From an uncultured Bacilli bacterium (lineage in GTDB: Bacteria > Bacillota_I > Bacilli_A > RF39 > UBA660), in assembly GCA_910586295.1 (NCBI GenBank), contig CAJUGE010000047.1, positions 1 through 28,369 on the forward strand: a stretch of DNA of 28,369 nt, read 5' to 3'. The notes under the pieces are model-generated. The model was given only the letters and a program-made list of their open reading frames with translations, was not told where the DNA came from and ran no database searches. Every line of letters begins with the position of its first letter. The stretch's first letter is position 1. Positions 27,165 to 28,369 of this stretch are shown in pieces. The position numbers were made by a program, and so were the translations under genes.

Positions 27165-28369
27165 ATGATGTTAAAAGTATTTGATTTATTAAGAACTTTA
27201 GGGTGGTATTTAGTTAGTTTTATTTATGACTTAATAGATGCTCTTTTATCCATTATCAAAAAATTAAATGCCTTTGATATAATTAATTCCATATCAGATA
27301 ATCAAGCATTCAGAAACTTTTATACAGGTGCTATGGCAATAGCAGTAACAATTTTTGCTTTATTCATTATATGGAAATTTGTAAATAAACTTTTAGATCC
27401 AGATGAGGAAACAACTTTTAAAACAATAATTATGGAAATAGTAAAATGTGGTTCGCTTATCATGCTTTCCACTTTTCTATTTGTCCAAGTATCCAATTTT
27501 TCCATATCACTTTCTAATTATACTGGTAGTATTTTTGAAAGTAGTAATAATGCAACAATGAGTAATACCATGTTAACCATGTTTATTTCTTATAAAGATA
27601 GTTATAAAAATAGTGATAAGTTTAGTGAATCTAAAAGTATAGCAGAAGTTGTAAAAGATGGTTCATTTGATAATGATGAATTATATCTTTCAAAATATGT
27701 AACAAAAGCAAAAATTATTTTTTCTGATGAGAAAGATTATAAATATGATGTTAATTGGTTAATGGCAGTATTTTGTGGTGGGTTTTTCTTATATAGTTTA
27801 TTTTTTGCAGGAATTATGTTAGGTAGAAGGCAAATAGAATTTTTATTCTTATTTTCTATTGCTCCTATTGTTTTTGCAACAAGTATTTGTAATAAACAGA
27901 GAAGAGGGGCAGTAATAGAACAATTAGTGTCATTAGCTCTTCAAAGTGCAGTAGTAATGCTTGTTGTAACTTTAAGTGTAATGGTTATGCAACAAGTAAA
28001 TGATACTACTTTTTTTACTAATTCATTTATGAATATTACTACAAAAACATTGCTTTATTTAGGATGTGCAACTTTTATCATGACTGGAAGTCAAGTAATC
28101 AATAGGTTTATTGGCTCAAATGTAAGTGCAGCAAGTGGTAGAGAACAGTTGATGTCTTTAATGGGTTATGGAAAAATGGCAGGAATAGGAGCAACTGTTG
28201 GAACAGGAGCAGTTTTAGGTGGAGGTTTACTAGCAACTGGTGCTTCCATAAAAGCAGGGAAAGCAATGGGTTCAGATGCTTTATCAAAAGTTGGTATGGC
28301 ATTGGGAACTTTTGGTACAACTGATCCATCTAGTGGAGAAGCACCAACACGAGCTCAAAAAGTAGCAAA
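27165..28369 (+). CDS. VirB6/TrbL-like polytopic membrane protein (partial, runs off the window)
   Basis: Open from the ATG at 27165 (AGGTGG upstream) to the last base: 401 codons with no stop, so the 3' end is missing. It starts MMLKVFDLLRTLGWYLVSFI and has at least six hydrophobic segments, e.g. AMAIAVTIFALFIIWKFV, SLIMLSTFLFVQV, VFCGGFFLYSLFFAGIML, FLFLFSIAPIVFATSIC, SAVVMLVVTLSVMVM and LLYLGCATFIM. A Gly/Ala-rich tail follows (GKMAGIGATVGTGAVLGGGL). A large extracytoplasmic loop of about 80 residues lies between the third and fourth segments. This is the plan of VirB6/TrbL channel subunits of type IV secretion systems. VirB4 and other transfer genes are expected beyond the edge. Confidence 0.75.
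   Translation, partial: MMLKVFDLLRTLGWYLVSFIYDLIDALLSIIKKLNAFDIINSISDNQAFRNFYTGAMAIAVTIFALFIIWKFVNKLLDPDEETTFKTIIMEIVKCGSLIMLSTFLFVQVSNFSISLSNYTGSIFESSNNATMSNTMLTMFISYKDSYKNSDKFSESKSIAEVVKDGSFDNDELYLSKYVTKAKIIFSDEKDYKYDVNWLMAVFCGGFFLYSLFFAGIMLGRRQIEFLFLFSIAPIVFATSICNKQRRGAVIEQLVSLALQSAVVMLVVTLSVMVMQQVNDTTFFTNSFMNITTKTLLYLGCATFIMTGSQVINRFIGSNVSAASGREQLMSLMGYGKMAGIGATVGTGAVLGGGLLATGASIKAGKAMGSDALSKVGMALGTFGTTDPSSGEAPTRAQKVA

Noticed and set aside
1..28369. tRNA or rRNA genes
   Set aside because: No cloverleaf-like or rRNA-like stretch was noticed on either strand; the only RNA element I can support firmly is the T-box leader.

Overview
The window is very AT-rich, with standard stop codons (TGA is used as a stop), strong Shine-Dalgarno sites, a T-box leader and HD-GYP and SpaA/sortase families. 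That fits a low-GC Firmicutes gut commensal (Bacilli or Clostridia type); I cannot name the species. The left ~4.1 kb is ordinary chromosome: an HD-domain protein, an HD-GYP protein, a metallophosphoesterase and a T-box-controlled seryl-tRNA synthetase gene (serS). From about base 4120 to the right edge everything looks like the left part of an integrative conjugative element (ICE).

The junction is unusual. The chromosomal serS is cut at codon 385, just before the class II aaRS motif 3, and ends in an unrelated 27-residue tail. About 150 bases downstream lies a second, complete serS, nearly identical in protein in the catalytic core but with different codons and a diverged tRNA-binding arm. 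The simplest reading is that the ICE integrates inside serS, destroys it, and carries a full-length replacement synthetase. The integrase, relaxase and right attachment site are not in the window.

Next come a replication-initiator-like protein, two Xre repressors on the minus strand and a tightly coupled pair of unrecognised genes (446 and 350 aa) that share a C-terminal motif. A cargo zone follows: a small two-TM protein behind an attenuator-like leader, an alkyltransferase-like (ATL) protein, a VOC protein, a PadR regulator, the ribosome-protection tetracycline resistance gene tet(44), a gene remnant, and the streptomycin adenylyltransferase gene ant(6)-Ib. The segments from the ATL gene to ant(6)-Ib are bounded by four copies of a 12-base sequence, AAATTACAATTT, suggesting stepwise assembly.

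A third block holds a LysR regulator, a radical SAM enzyme resembling spore photoproduct lyase, and a MazG-like/Nudix fusion. Paired copies of a TGCAAAATTGCA-type palindrome, spaced by 20 or 31 bases, precede lysR, the radical SAM operon and the first regulator of the transfer region. This suggests one LysR regulon linking the enzyme module to transfer.

The transfer region (19.0 kb to the edge) starts with two sigma/ArpU-like regulators, each behind terminator-like hairpins. It continues with an anchored Asn/Gln-rich protein, a thioester/Cna-B adhesin with a VPNTG sorting signal and its sortase, a degenerate serine-recombinase-like protein, SSB, two unrecognised proteins, another tandem-terminator leader, and VirB2/TrbC-like and VirB6-like type IV secretion proteins; the last runs off the window. 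Best leads: the serS replacement strategy, the LysR regulon with its radical SAM + MazG/Nudix module, the orphan gene pair, and the repeated attenuator architecture.
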